A stretch of DNA of 64,000 nucleotides from Streptomyces plumbidurans (GCF_019857225.1 NZ_JAFJSY010000017.1:62001-126000), one strand, 5' to 3'. Counted from the stretch's first letter, positions 8,962-18,111 are shown. The notes: generated by a model from the letters alone, not told the origin. Numbers and translations are program-made.

Positions 8962-11370
8962 CTACGAAACCACCGCAGGATCCGCCGAGTTGTTGGCCAC
9001 CCTGCCGGTGTCCTCCTCGTCGCCCACGGCGATACCGCGGCGCTTGGAGACGTAGACCGCCCCGACGATGACGAGCAGCGCGAGGATCGCGATCAGGATC
9101 CGTACGCCGAGATTCTTGTCATCGCCGTAGCTGAACTTGATCACCGCGGGTGCGATGAGCAGTGACACCAGGTTCATCACCTTCAGCAGCGGGTTGATCG
9201 CGGGGCCCGCGGTGTCCTTGAAGGGGTCGCCGACCGTGTCGCCGATCACCGTGGCCGCATGGGCCTCACTGCCCTTGCCGCCGTGGTGACCGTCCTCGAC
9301 CAACTTCTTGGCGTTGTCCCACGCGCCACCGGAGTTGGCGAGGAACACGGCCATCAGCGTGCCCGCGCCGATCGCACCGGCGAGGAACGCGCCGAGGGCG
9401 CCGACACCGAGCGTGAACCCGATGGCGATGGGCGCCATGACCGCCAGCAGACCTGGCGTCGTGAGCTCCCGGAGGGCGTCCTTGGTGCAGATGTCGACGA
9501 CCTTGCCGTACTCCGGCTTCTCCGTGAAGTCCATGATCCCGGGCTTCTCGCGGAACTGCCGGCGCACCTCGTAGACCACGGCACCCGCCGACCGCGACAC
9601 CGCGTTGATCGCCAGCCCCGAGAAGAGGAAGACGACCGCCGCGCCCGCGATGAGACCGACGAGGTTGTTGGGCTGCGAGATGTCCATCATCAGGTTCATC
9701 GGTGCGCCCGGACCGCTGAGCTTCTCGCCGACGTCCTGCGCGCCGGTCGTGATCGCGTCACGGTAGGACCCGAAGAGCGCCGACGCCGCCAGGACGGCGG
9801 TGGCGATGGCGATGCCCTTGGTGATGGCCTTGGTGGTGTTGCCGACCGCGTCCAGGTTGGTGAGCACCTGCGCGCCCGCCCCCTCGACGTCGCCGGACAT
9901 CTCGGCGATGCCCTGCGCGTTGTCGGAGACCGGTCCGAAGGTGTCCATCGCGACGATCACACCGACGGTGGTGAGCAGGCCGGTGCCGGCCAGCGCCACC
10001 GCGAACAGCGCGAGCATGATCGACGAACCGCCGAGCAGGAACGCCCCGTAGACGCCGAGGCCGATCAGCAGGGCGGTGTAGACGGCCGATTCCAGACCGA
10101 CCGAGATACCGGCGAGGACGACGGTGGCCGGGCCGGTCAGCGAGGTCTTGCCGATGTCCATGACGGGACGGCGGTTGGTCTCCGTGAAGTAGCCGGTCAG
10201 CTGCTGGATGACGGCGGCCAGGACGATGCCGATGGCCACGGCGACGACCGCGAGGATCCGCGGATCGCCGTCCTTGGCCCTGATCGCGGCATCGGTGACG
10301 CCGTCGAGGTCCGAGTACTTCGACGGGAGATAGACGAAGACCGCGACGGCCACCAGCACGAGCGAGATCGCCGCGGAGATGAAGAATCCACGGTTGATCG
10401 CGGACATGCCGCTGCGGTCGGAGCGGCGCGGGGCCACGGCGAAGATGCCGATCATCGCCGTGATCACGCCGATCGCGGGCACGAGCAGGGGGAAGGCCAG
10501 TCCGGAGTCGCCGAACGCCACCTTGCCGAGGATCAGCGCGGCGACCAGGGTCACGGCGTACGACTCGAAGAGGTCGGCCGCCATGCCCGCGCAGTCGCCG
10601 ACGTTGTCGCCCACGTTGTCGGCGATGGTCGCGGCATTGCGTGGGTCATCCTCCGGGATGCCCTGCTCGACCTTTCCGACCAGGTCGGCGCCGACGTCGG
10701 CGGCCTTGGTGAAGATGCCGCCGCCGACACGCATGAACATCGCGATCAGAGCGGCGCCGAGGCCGAAGCCTTCGAGCACTTTCGGCGCGTCGGCCGCGTA
10801 CACCAGCACCACGCAGGAGGCGCCCAGCAGACCGAGCCCCACTGTGAACATGCCGACGACGCCGCCCGTGCGGAAAGCGATCTTCATGGCTTTGTGCGAT
10901 ACGGCGGTGAGATCCTTTTCGGGCTCACCTTCCGCGGGAGTCGCTTCCCGGGCCGCCGCGGCGACACGGACATTGCTGCGCACGGCGAGCCACATGCCGA
11001 TATAGCCGGTGGCCGCCGAGAACGCCGCGCCGATCAGAAAGAAGATCGATCGCCCGGCGCGCTGATTCCAGTCGTCCGCAGGAAGCAGCATGAGCAGGAA
11101 GAACACAACGACGGCGAATACGCCGAGCGTGCGCAGTTGCCGGGCCAGATAGGCGTTGGCGCCTTCCTGGACCGCCGCCGCGATCTTCTTCATGCTGTCG
11201 GTGCCCTCGCCCGCCGCGAGTACCTGGCGCACCAGGACACCTGCGACCACAAGTGCGGCAAGCGCGACGACTCCGATGATCATCACCATGATCCGGTTGT
11301 CGTCTGTCAGCACTGCCGCTGCGAGGTTAGTGGGGTGGTCCAACTGATGAGGGGTAGAAAGCCCCGCCAT
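8962..11370 (-). CDS. hppA: K+-independent proton-translocating pyrophosphatase
   Basis: An integral membrane enzyme that hydrolyses cytosolic pyrophosphate and pumps protons out. The 802-residue product has about 16 hydrophobic spans. It carries the family signature around GGIFTKAADVGADLVGK and the PPi/Mg-binding stretch DDPRNAATIADNVGDNVGDC. The segment GNTTKAITKG has Lys where K+-dependent enzymes have Ala, which points to the potassium-independent class. The start ATG (11368-11370) has AGGAGG 7 bases upstream. A likely -10 lies about 43 bases before the start. Confidence 0.95.
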   Translation of the reverse strand: MAGLSTPHQLDHPTNLAAAVLTDDNRIMVMIIGVVALAALVVAGVLVRQVLAAGEGTDSMKKIAAAVQEGANAYLARQLRTLGVFAVVVFFLLMLLPADDWNQRAGRSIFFLIGAAFSAATGYIGMWLAVRSNVRVAAAAREATPAEGEPEKDLTAVSHKAMKIAFRTGGVVGMFTVGLGLLGASCVVLVYAADAPKVLEGFGLGAALIAMFMRVGGGIFTKAADVGADLVGKVEQGIPEDDPRNAATIADNVGDNVGDCAGMAADLFESYAVTLVAALILGKVAFGDSGLAFPLLVPAIGVITAMIGIFAVAPRRSDRSGMSAINRGFFISAAISLVLVAVAVFVYLPSKYSDLDGVTDAAIRAKDGDPRILAVVAVAIGIVLAAVIQQLTGYFTETNRRPVMDIGKTSLTGPATVVLAGISVGLESAVYTALLIGLGVYGAFLLGGSSIMLALFAVALAGTGLLTTVGVIVAMDTFGPVSDNAQGIAEMSGDVEGAGAQVLTNLDAVGNTTKAITKGIAIATAVLAASALFGSYRDAITTGAQDVGEKLSGPGAPMNLMMDISQPNNLVGLIAGAAVVFLFSGLAINAVSRSAGAVVYEVRRQFREKPGIMDFTEKPEYGKVVDICTKDALRELTTPGLLAVMAPIAIGFTLGVGALGAFLAGAIGAGTLMAVFLANSGGAWDNAKKLVEDGHHGGKGSEAHAATVIGDTVGDPFKDTAGPAINPLLKVMNLVSLLIAPAVIKFSYGDDKNLGVRILIAILALLVIVGAVYVSKRRGIAVGDEEDTGRVANNSADPAVVS

Positions 11371-11412
11371 TCGTCCTCCTTGACGCTTGGGCTGAGCTCA
11401 AGATGTGGACGG

Positions 11413-11418
11413 ATTGTA
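11413..11418 (-). promoter_or_regulatory. Candidate -10 box for hppA
   Basis: On the minus strand the hexamer TACAAT stands 43 bases before the hppA ATG. A poor -35 candidate (CTGTTT) lies about 18 bases further up. Vegetative-type promoter inferred by eye only. Confidence 0.35.
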
Positions 11419-11622
11419 GGTACCTCGACCTGATCAAAACAGTCCGCGGTAACCGGAATTGGCCTTCACATGCTCTACAGCAAATGATCGACATCACGCC
11501 ACAGAACCCGAAAGAGGTAATGCCTCAAAGGCATTGACGCCTGAATTTGCCCTTGATCAAATTATCGGCCGAATGATCGTGAATTCCTTCACGAATTCGC
11601 GGGAACGTCCTGAAACGCAGCG

Positions 11623-11645
11623 AGGGCCCTGCTCAGCAGGGCCCT
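11623..11645 (-). terminator. Terminator of the bldG/anti-sigma operon
   Basis: Perfect 10-bp stem AGGGCCCTGC/GCAGGGCCCT with a TCA loop, 41 bases downstream of the anti-sigma stop codon. Confidence 0.8.
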
Positions 11646-11685
11646 GCGATGTGCTACGAGCGGTGCGGTCAGGCGGCCGGTGGGG

Positions 11686-12117
11686 TCAGGAGAGCGCCGC
11701 GGCGGGCGGTGTGGTCGGCCAGGTCATCCGGATCTGACCGCCGTGCTCCCCTGCGGTGACCTCGACGTCGTCGACGAGACCGCTGATGACCGCGAGGCCC
11801 ATTTCGTCCTCATCGGTGTCCATGTCCCCGCCGGCCGATCCCGGCGCCCGGTCCCCGGGAGCCGAACGCGGTGCCTCGTCGCCGACCTCGATGGAGAACT
11901 GCTTCTCCTCCTCGACCAGCTGAACCTTCACGGGCGTCGTGATCCCGGCGTTCTGGTGCAGTCCGACGGCACGGGTGCAGGCCTCGCCGACGGCGAGTCT
12001 GACCTCGTCGAGGACGGCCTCGTCCACTCCGGCCCTGCGCGCCACCGCTGCCGCCACCAGTCGGGCGGTCCTGACGTGCTCGGGCAGCGCGCTGAAGCGG
12101 AGTTCAACGGTGGCCAT
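11686..12117 (-). CDS. Anti-sigma factor, RsbW-like HATPase kinase
   Basis: The 143-residue product has a GHKL/HATPase fold of the SpoIIAB/RsbW type: an N-box-like DEVRLAVGEACTRAV near residues 38-52 and DEMGLAVISGLVDDVEV near the C-terminus. Such proteins bind a sigma factor and phosphorylate a partner anti-anti-sigma protein on serine. A Pro/Gly/Asp-rich insert (about residues 82-104) interrupts the domain. It lies 117 bases downstream of bldG on the same strand, so BldG is the expected partner. In S. coelicolor bldG is known to be transcribed both alone and together with this downstream gene. Confidence 0.88.
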   Translation of the reverse strand: MATVELRFSALPEHVRTARLVAAAVARRAGVDEAVLDEVRLAVGEACTRAVGLHQNAGITTPVKVQLVEEEKQFSIEVGDEAPRSAPGDRAPGSAGGDMDTDEDEMGLAVISGLVDDVEVTAGEHGGQIRMTWPTTPPAAALS

Positions 12118-12201
12118 GCATCCCCCTCAGACTTCGGGCGTGCTGTCGGGGGGCCGGACCGCCGAAAGCCCGGACCCCCTGTTCGTACTTCTTCCGTCCC
12201 G

Positions 12202-12222
12202 GGAGCGGTCCTTTCCCGCTCC
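12202..12222 (-). terminator. Hairpin between bldG and its anti-sigma gene (possible partial terminator)
   Basis: Inverted repeat GGAGCGG/CCGCTCC with a 7-base loop, just after the bldG stop. A read-through hairpin here would fit both mono- and bicistronic bldG transcripts. Confidence 0.5.
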
Positions 12223-12234
12223 GCGGGGCGGTGG

Positions 12235-12576
12235 TCAGTCGGTGGCCGCCACCGCTTCCTCGACCGAGGTGTGGATCGGGAACACCTTGGTGAGGCCGGT
12301 GATGCGGAAGATCTTCAGAATGCGCTCCTGGTTGCACACCAGGCGCAGCGAGCCCTCATGGGCACGCACACGCTTCAGGCCGCCGACCAGCACGCCGAGC
12401 CCGGTGGAGTCGAGGAAGTCCACGCCCTCCATGTCTACGACGAGGTGGAAACTCCCGTCGTTCACCAGCTCGACCAGCTGCTCGCGCAGCTTGGGCGCGG
12501 TATATACATCGATTTCGCCACCGACCTCGACGACCGTACGATCGCCGACGGTACGAGTCGACAGGGACAGGTCCAC
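12235..12576 (-). CDS. bldG: Anti-anti-sigma factor BldG
   Basis: A 113-residue STAS-domain protein that in Streptomyces is required for aerial mycelium formation and antibiotic production. The phosphorylatable serine is Ser57 in [10 protein letters not shown], the conserved position for kinase control. The start is the GTG at 12574-12576 with GGAGG just upstream; no ATG is closer. It is cotranscribed with the anti-sigma gene downstream and diverges from the helicase gene. Length and sequence match what I recall for BldG very closely. Confidence 0.95.
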
Positions 12577-12657
12577 GGATCCTCCAGCACCTTGCTATCG
12601 AGCGGTCGTTCCTCGGGACATCTCGGCTTCCGCCCCCGGAACGGTTCGCCAGCCGCG

Positions 12658-15189
12658 ATGGCATTCAATCACTTACCGGCAGGCGTGCACGACGCCTTGG
12701 TCCCATTGTCCGTCACTCCGGTGACACACTCGGTGCCGATGGCCAAGAATCTCCGCTCCGATCGATCCCTGACGGACCCCGCCTCCCGGCCGGAACCGGG
12801 CACGGTCCTGGGCCGACTCGCCTCCGGGCCGAGCCGGGCTTCGCGCATCACTCATACGGAGCACTTGCCCCCGCGCGAGGGTCGCCATGCCGTCTGGCCT
12901 GACCGGATTCGTTCGGAGGTCGTCGCGGCCGTGCAGTCCTGCGGCATCGAGCATCCCTGGGCCCACCAGGCACTGGCCGCCGAACACGCCCTGGACGGCG
13001 ACTCGGTGGTCGTCGCCACGGGCACGGCGTCCGGCAAGTCCCTGGCCTATCTGGTCCCGGTGCTCTCCACGCTGCTGGACGGTTCCGAGGCCCCGAACGG
13101 CCGCGGCACCACCGCCCTCTACCTGGCGCCGACGAAAGCTCTTGCGGCCGATCAGTGTCGATCGGTGAAGGAACTTTCACAATCTCTGGGAAATGCCGTT
13201 CGCCCTGCGGTGTACGACGGTGACACTCCGTTCGAGGAACGCGAGTGGGTGCGCCAGTACGCCAACTACGTCCTCACCAATCCCGACATGCTGCACCGCG
13301 GGATACTCCCCTCCCACCCCCGCTGGTCCTCCTTCCTGAAGTCGCTGAAGTACGTCGTCATCGACGAGTGCCACACCTACCGGGGCGTGTTCGGCTCCCA
13401 TGTCGCCCAGGTGCTGCGCCGGCTGCGCCGCCTGTGCGCCCGCTACGGCTCCTCTCCCGTCTTCCTGCTGGCCTCCGCGACGGCCGCGGAGCCGTCGGTG
13501 GCCGGCCGCCGCCTGACCGGCCTTCCCGTCGTCGAGGTGGCCGACGACGCCTCACCCCGCGGCGAACTGGTGTTCGCCCTGTGGGAACCCCCGCTCACCG
13601 AGATGCAGGGCGAGAAGGGCGCCCCGGTCCGCCGCACCGCCACCGCCGAGACGGCCGACCTGCTCACCGACCTCGCCGTGCAAGGCGTGCGCTCGGTCGC
13701 CTTCGTACGCTCCCGGCGCGGCGCCGAGCTGATCTCCGTGATCGCCCAGGAGCGCCTCGCCGAGGTCGACCGCTCCCTGGCCCGGCGCGTGGCCGCCTAC
13801 CGCGGCGGCTACCTCCCCGAGGAGCGCCGCGCCCTGGAGCAGGCCCTGCACTCCGGCGAACTCCTGGGGCTCGCCGCGACCACCGCCCTCGAACTCGGCA
13901 TCGACGTCTCCGGGTTGGACGCCGTGTTGATCGCCGGCTATCCGGGCACACGCGCCTCCCTGTGGCAGCAGGCGGGCCGCGCCGGACGCGCCGGGCAGGG
14001 GGCGCTGGCCGTCCTGGTCGCCCGGGACGACCCCCTGGACACCTTCCTCGTCCACCATCCCGAGGCCCTGTTCGACCAGCCGGTGGAGTCCACGGTCCTC
14101 GACCCCGACAACCCCTACGTCCTGGCCCCGCACCTGTGCGCCGCCGCCGCGGAACTGCCCCTCACCGACGAGGACTTCGAGCTCTTCGGTCCCGCCTGCG
14201 AGGAGCTGCTGCCGCAGCTGGAGGCCGCGAAGCTGCTGCGCCGCCGCACGAAGGCGTGGCACTGGACGCGCCGGGAGCGGGCCGCCGACCTCACCGACAT
14301 CCGCGGCGAGGGCGGCCGTCCGGTCCAGGTCGTGGAGTCCGGCACGGGACGGCTGCTCGGCACGGTCGACGCGGGCGCCGCGCACACGGCCGTCCACGAG
14401 GGCGCGGTCCACCTCCACCAGGGCCGTACGTATCTGGTCCGCTCGCTCGATCTGGAGGACTCCGTCGCCCTGGTCGAGCAGGCGAGCCCGTCGTACTCCA
14501 CGGTCGCCCGCGACACGACGTCCATCGCCGTCCTGGAGACGGACACCGAGATCCCCTGGGGCTCCGGCCGCCTCTGCTACGGCTCCGTCGAGGTCACCAA
14601 CCAGGTCGTCTCCTTCCTGCGCCGCCGGCTCATCACCGGCGAAGTGCTCGGCGAGACCAAACTCGACCTCCCTCCTCGTACGCTGCGCACGCGCGCGGTG
14701 TGGTGGACGGTCACCGAGGACCAGCTCGACGAGGCCCGGATCAACCCGGAGATCCTCGGCGGCGCCCTGCACGCCGCCGAGCACGCCTCCATCGGCATGC
14801 TGCCCCTCTTCGCGACCTGCGACCGCTGGGACATCGGCGGCGTCTCGATCCCGCTGCACCCCGACACGCTCCTGCCCACGGTCTTCGTCTACGACGGCCA
14901 CCCGGGCGGCGCGGGCTTCGCCGAGCGGGCCTTCCACACGGCCCGCGCCTGGCTCACCGCCACCCGTCAGGCCATCGCCTCCTGCGAGTGCGAGGCCGGC
15001 TGCCCGTCCTGCATCCAGTCCCCCAAGTGCGGCAACGGCAACGATCCGCTGCACAAGAGGGGGGCCGTACGACTGCTCACGGTGCTGTTGCGCGGGGCGC
15101 CCGCGGAGCCGGAGGAGAAGCACGCGGCGGGGGTGGTGGCACCGTCGACGGCCCCAACCCCGGCCCCGCAGGCCCCGCCCGTGCCCTGA
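12658..15189 (+). CDS. DEAD/DEAH-box helicase with DUF1998 domain (MrfA/YprA-like)
   Basis: An 843-residue superfamily 2 helicase. The first RecA-like domain has ATGTASGKS (Walker A, near residue 120) and VIDECHTYRG (DECH box); the second has ATTALELGID and QQAGRAGRAGQG (motif VI). The C-terminal DUF1998 part ends with a Cys cluster CECEAGCPSC and PKCGNGN, as in B. subtilis MrfA (YprA), a DNA-repair helicase acting after mitomycin damage. I start at the ATG 12658-12660. Its 3' end overlaps the convergent TadE-like gene by 113 bases. Confidence 0.88.
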   Translation: MAFNHLPAGVHDALVPLSVTPVTHSVPMAKNLRSDRSLTDPASRPEPGTVLGRLASGPSRASRITHTEHLPPREGRHAVWPDRIRSEVVAAVQSCGIEHPWAHQALAAEHALDGDSVVVATGTASGKSLAYLVPVLSTLLDGSEAPNGRGTTALYLAPTKALAADQCRSVKELSQSLGNAVRPAVYDGDTPFEEREWVRQYANYVLTNPDMLHRGILPSHPRWSSFLKSLKYVVIDECHTYRGVFGSHVAQVLRRLRRLCARYGSSPVFLLASATAAEPSVAGRRLTGLPVVEVADDASPRGELVFALWEPPLTEMQGEKGAPVRRTATAETADLLTDLAVQGVRSVAFVRSRRGAELISVIAQERLAEVDRSLARRVAAYRGGYLPEERRALEQALHSGELLGLAATTALELGIDVSGLDAVLIAGYPGTRASLWQQAGRAGRAGQGALAVLVARDDPLDTFLVHHPEALFDQPVESTVLDPDNPYVLAPHLCAAAAELPLTDEDFELFGPACEELLPQLEAAKLLRRRTKAWHWTRRERAADLTDIRGEGGRPVQVVESGTGRLLGTVDAGAAHTAVHEGAVHLHQGRTYLVRSLDLEDSVALVEQASPSYSTVARDTTSIAVLETDTEIPWGSGRLCYGSVEVTNQVVSFLRRRLITGEVLGETKLDLPPRTLRTRAVWWTVTEDQLDEARINPEILGGALHAAEHASIGMLPLFATCDRWDIGGVSIPLHPDTLLPTVFVYDGHPGGAGFAERAFHTARAWLTATRQAIASCECEAGCPSCIQSPKCGNGNDPLHKRGAVRLLTVLLRGAPAEPEEKHAAGVVAPSTAPTPAPQAPPVP

Positions 15190-15529
15190 CCTCGGCCGTG
15201 AACGGCCCCCGTCCCGAGGCCGCCGTCACGTCCGAGATCTGTCCGACGAGCGCGCACCGCACCAGCCGGGTGCCCTGTGCCCGGGCCAGCCGTTCGGCCC
15301 GGGCACAGGCCGATCGACGGCCGTCCGCCCAGTGATCCGCCGCCGCGAGCGCCGCCAGGTCCGCGGCGCCGGCCGCGCGATGGCGGGTCGCAACGGCCTG
15401 ACCCAGGGCGAGCACGACACCGAACACCACGCACAGCACGGCGATCGCCCCGACGCTCCAGACGGTGGCCGAACCGCGGTCCCCGCCCCTCCTGCCGGTC
15501 CACCGGCGGCCCCGGAAGCCGGCTGTCAT
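15077..15529 (-). CDS. TadE-like minor pseudopilin, C-terminal gene of tad operon
   Basis: A 150-residue protein with a short basic N-terminus, one membrane segment (about residues 19-43, GSATVWSVGAIAVLCVVFG) and an Ala/Arg-rich helix, like the second TadE-like/Rv3655c-type proteins at the end of actinobacterial tad clusters. Its ATG overlaps the stop of the preceding TadE gene (ATGA), so translation is likely coupled. The Pro/Ala-rich C-terminal third overlaps the helicase gene on the other strand by 113 bases, which is unusual; the true stop is nonetheless in this frame. Confidence 0.75.
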   Translation of the reverse strand: MTAGFRGRRWTGRRGGDRGSATVWSVGAIAVLCVVFGVVLALGQAVATRHRAAGAADLAALAAADHWADGRRSACARAERLARAQGTRLVRCALVGQISDVTAASGRGPFTAEVRARAGPAGPGLGPSTVPPPPPRASPPAPRAPRATAP

Positions 15530-15903
15530 GACCCGGCCCCCACCGTCTCCTCCGCCTCGGCCACGGCCTCCTCCCGTACGTCGAAGGGCAGGCCGTGCAG
15601 CACCGGTGGCTTCGCCTCCACGACCACATGGACCCGGTCCCCCTCCCGGTGGACCGTGACCCGTGCTCCGCGCGGGGCCGTCGCGCGGGCCAACTCGGTC
15701 ACCGTGCCCGCCGGGTCCTGACGGGCCGCCGCCCGCGCCCCCGTGCGCGCCGCGTCCACGCACTGGATCTGCGCGGCCACCACCAGCAGCCCCCACACCA
15801 GTGCCGTCGTGAACATCACCAGCACGGGCAGCACGACGGCCGACTCCGCCGTCACGAACCCTCCGTCCGCATTCCTCCCGCATCCGCGCTCACACCTTCG
15901 CAT
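15526..15903 (-). CDS. TadE-family pseudopilin
   Basis: Encodes 125 residues. The segment VTAESAVVLPVLVMFTTALVW is the type IV prepilin-like helix with the conserved Glu typical of TadE. The ATG at 15901-15903 overlaps the end of the DUF4244 gene. An alternative GTG just before TAES has GGAGGG upstream and would shorten the protein by 16 residues. It would be processed by a TadV-like peptidase, which is not seen in this window, and assemble with the Flp-type fibre. Confidence 0.8.
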   Translation of the reverse strand: MRRCERGCGRNADGGFVTAESAVVLPVLVMFTTALVWGLLVVAAQIQCVDAARTGARAAARQDPAGTVTELARATAPRGARVTVHREGDRVHVVVEAKPPVLHGLPFDVREEAVAEAEETVGAGS

Positions 15904-16099
15904 CGAGCGCCTGCTTCACGATCCCCTGCAGCTCCGCGCTGACCTCCCCGCTCGTCACCACCTTGTAGAGGACCACCGCGAACGCCACCGCCGCCACGAT
16001 CCCCATCGCGTACTCCGAGGTGACCATCCCCGCGTCCCCGCGCACCGACCGCGCCCTGCACACCAGGGCGCCCAACCGCGCCCGTACCACCTTGTTCAT
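15890..16099 (-). CDS. DUF4244 small pilin-like membrane protein
   Basis: 69 residues. A basic N-terminus is followed by GMVTSEYAMGIVAAVAFAVVLYKVV, matching the Flp/DUF4244 layout of a short leader, a conserved Glu and one hydrophobic helix. This is the likely main pilin-like subunit of the tad machine. ATG at 16097-16099. It lies 65 bases after the tadC stop and overlaps the TadE gene by 14 bases. Confidence 0.82.
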   Translation of the reverse strand: MNKVVRARLGALVCRARSVRGDAGMVTSEYAMGIVAAVAFAVVLYKVVTSGEVSAELQGIVKQALDAKV

Positions 16100-16164
16100 C
16101 TCAACCCCCGTGAGGTTCAGTCCCGTTCACTGCTTGCCACTGCCCACCGACCGTCCCGTCCCCG

Positions 16165-16953
16165 TCATCCACCACCCCCTCCCAGCACCCCACCCGCGAG
16201 CCCGATCACCACAGGCAGGACGCCGACCGCGATGAAGGCGGGCAGGAAGCACAGCCCCACTGGGGCCGAGACCATGACGGCCGCCCGCCGGGCCCGTGCG
16301 GTCGCGGCGCGGGCCCAGTCGGCGCGGACGTCGGCCGCGAGCCGTGCGACCGGCACGGCGGCCGGCAGTCCGGACACGTCGGCCCGTTCCAGCAGCCGCG
16401 CCAGCGCTTGTGCGCCGGGCAGCGCGGCCAGCCTGCGCCAGGCCTCGGCCGGTTCCCCGCCGAGCCGCACCTCGGCCGCGCCCCGCGCCAACGCCTGGCC
16501 GACCGGACCTCCCAGGGCCTCGCCCACGGCCCGTGCGGCGTTCACAGGTGCCGCGCCGGCGGCGATGCAGGCGGCCACCAGGTCGGCGGAGAGCGGAAGT
16601 TGACGTACCGCCTCACCCGGGTCGTACGCCTCCGCGCCGTCCCCGGCGGCCCGGCTCCTTCGCCATCGCCACAGCGCGGCCGCGACGACCAGCCCCAGCA
16701 GGACACCCGCGAGGCCGCCGACCAGAACCCACCCGGCACACGCCACCCCCGCCAGGGGCAGCCAGCGCCGCGCGGTGTCCCCCACTTCGAAGCGCGGCCC
16801 GGACCGCTCGGCGGCGACGTCGCTCACCAGTCGCGCCAACCGCTTCCGGACTCTGCGCTCCCGCCGTACCGTCTCCAGCCGGCGCAGCAGCCACCCGAGG
16901 GCGCACAGCATCCCCAAGGTCACCCCCAGCCTGTGGACAACTTCCGCGCTCAC
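16165..16953 (-). CDS. TadC-like type II secretion F domain protein
   Basis: A 262-residue inner-membrane platform protein. A single N-terminal span, a second near residues 65-95, a cytoplasmic T2SSF domain (LPLSADLVAACIAAGA, LLERADVSGLPAAVPVARLA) and a C-terminal hydrophobic pair ending in Gly-rich residues. The GTG start (16951-16953) overlaps the tadB stop (GTGA). With TadB it forms the assembly platform driven by the TadA ATPase. Confidence 0.83.
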   Translation of the reverse strand: MSAEVVHRLGVTLGMLCALGWLLRRLETVRRERRVRKRLARLVSDVAAERSGPRFEVGDTARRWLPLAGVACAGWVLVGGLAGVLLGLVVAAALWRWRRSRAAGDGAEAYDPGEAVRQLPLSADLVAACIAAGAAPVNAARAVGEALGGPVGQALARGAAEVRLGGEPAEAWRRLAALPGAQALARLLERADVSGLPAAVPVARLAADVRADWARAATARARRAAVMVSAPVGLCFLPAFIAVGVLPVVIGLAGGVLGGGGG

Positions 16954-17819
16954 GCCGCCTCCGCTCCCCGCACGATCCGCAGCGCCCACCACGTCCCCAG
17001 GCCCTCCAGCACTCCGCCGATCAGCAGGCAGCCCAGCCCGGCCCCGGTGTGCAGCAGCACATGCAGCGGGTCGGCACCGAGCGCGGTGCCGAGGGCGAGC
17101 CCCAGAACCGGCAGTCCCGCGAGCATCACCGCCGTGGATCGCGCACCCGCCAACTGGGCCCGCAGGTCGACGCGTTGGTCCCGCTCCGCGCGCAACGCCC
17201 CTTCGAGCCGGTCCAGTCCGGCCGCGAGGCCCGCACCCTGGTCCACGGCCACCCGCCAGCAGGCTGCCAGCCCCAGCAGTCCCTCGGCGCCCGGCTGCCG
17301 TGCCGCCACCGCCAGGGCGTCCGGCACATCCCCGCCGAAGCGCGCCGCTGCCAGCACCGCCGCCTGCGAGGTGCCGAGCCCTCCCGAGTCCCGCGCCGCG
17401 CGCAGCAGCGCCTCGCCCGGCTGCCGCCCGGTCCGCACCTCACCGGCGAGCGCTCCGCACAGCGCGATCACCGCGTCCCCGCGGCGCTCCCGTACGGTCC
17501 GCGCCTGCCCCTTCAGTCGCGCCCGCCGCAGCAAGGGCACTCCGGCCGCCCCCGCGACGACCGGGAGCACCGACGTGCCCAGCACCGCCAGCAGCACCCC
17601 GGCGGCCAGGGCCCACCACTCGGCCCGCAGCCGCCCGCGGATCCGCCGCAGTCCCCCGGCCAGGTCCCGCCGGGCCGGCGGTCCACTCGCCCCCACACCG
17701 CCGCCCGCGAGCAGCAACTGCGCCCGCCGCGCCCCCGAATGCCACCCGCCCATCAGCAGGGCCGCCGCACCGACACACATCACGGCCGCTCCCATGGCCG
17801 TCTCACCGGTCCCCGTCAT
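16950..17819 (-). CDS. TadB-like type II secretion F domain protein
   Basis: A 289-residue platform protein beginning MTGTGETAMGAAVM. It has N-terminal spans, then the T2SSF region (ALCGALAGEVRTGRQPGEAL, GLAACWRVAVDQGAGLAAGLDRL) and C-terminal spans. Its start codon overlaps the stop of chimeric mini-ORF 2 (ATGA) instead of the tadA stop, because the junction has been tandemly duplicated. The first 18 or so codons are repeated twice upstream inside the mini-ORFs. Confidence 0.83.
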   Translation of the reverse strand: MTGTGETAMGAAVMCVGAAALLMGGWHSGARRAQLLLAGGGVGASGPPARRDLAGGLRRIRGRLRAEWWALAAGVLLAVLGTSVLPVVAGAAGVPLLRRARLKGQARTVRERRGDAVIALCGALAGEVRTGRQPGEALLRAARDSGGLGTSQAAVLAAARFGGDVPDALAVAARQPGAEGLLGLAACWRVAVDQGAGLAAGLDRLEGALRAERDQRVDLRAQLAGARSTAVMLAGLPVLGLALGTALGADPLHVLLHTGAGLGCLLIGGVLEGLGTWWALRIVRGAEAA

Positions 17820-17965
17820 CGCTCCCCCTCGTTCTCGTTCCGCAGCAGCCCCCGCAGCCGCTCCCAGCCCTGCTCGTACGCGAACGCCTCCGGGCCCCAC
17901 CGCAGCGCCGCCCCACCGACACACACCACGCCCGCTCCCATGGCCGTCTCACCGGTCCCCGTCAT
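17816..17965 (-). CDS. Chimeric mini-ORF 2 (TadB N-terminus joined to TadA C-terminus)
   Basis: 49 residues. It begins with TadB-like MTGTGETAMGAGVVCVGG and then switches to the TadA tail WGPEAFAYEQGWERLRGLL. It starts with ATGA overlap on the stop of mini-ORF 1 and ends with ATGA overlap on tadB. It results from the 146-bp tandem duplication. It may have no function beyond keeping ribosomes coupled from tadA to tadB, but is open and has the same start context as tadB. Confidence 0.55.
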   Translation of the reverse strand: MTGTGETAMGAGVVCVGGAALRWGPEAFAYEQGWERLRGLLRNENEGER

Positions 17966-18111
17966 CGCTCCCCCTCGTTCTCGTTCCGCAGCAGCCCCCG
18001 CAGCCGCTCCCAGCCCTGCTCGTACGCGAACGCCTCCGGGCCCCACCGCAGCGCCGCCCCACCGACACACACCACACCCACTCCCATGACCGCTTCACCG
18101 GTCCCCGTCAT
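17962..18111 (-). CDS. Chimeric mini-ORF 1 (TadB N-terminus joined to TadA C-terminus)
   Basis: 49 residues, same design as mini-ORF 2, beginning MTGTGEAVMGVGVVCVGG and ending in the TadA tail. Its ATG overlaps the real tadA stop, and its stop overlaps mini-ORF 2. It differs from mini-ORF 2 by a few substitutions in the TadB-derived part only, so the copies are diverging. Confidence 0.55.
   Translation of the reverse strand: MTGTGEAVMGVGVVCVGGAALRWGPEAFAYEQGWERLRGLLRNENEGER

Larger units (their letters stand above)
11371..11685. other. Intergenic region between hppA and the bldG operon end
   Basis: 315 bases without a gene I can support. AT content is unusually high for this window (several TGATCAAA and GAATTC stretches). 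It holds the hppA promoter side, a small inverted repeat AATGCCT/AGGCATT at 11519-11535, and the bldG-operon terminator at 11623-11645. Confidence 0.6.
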
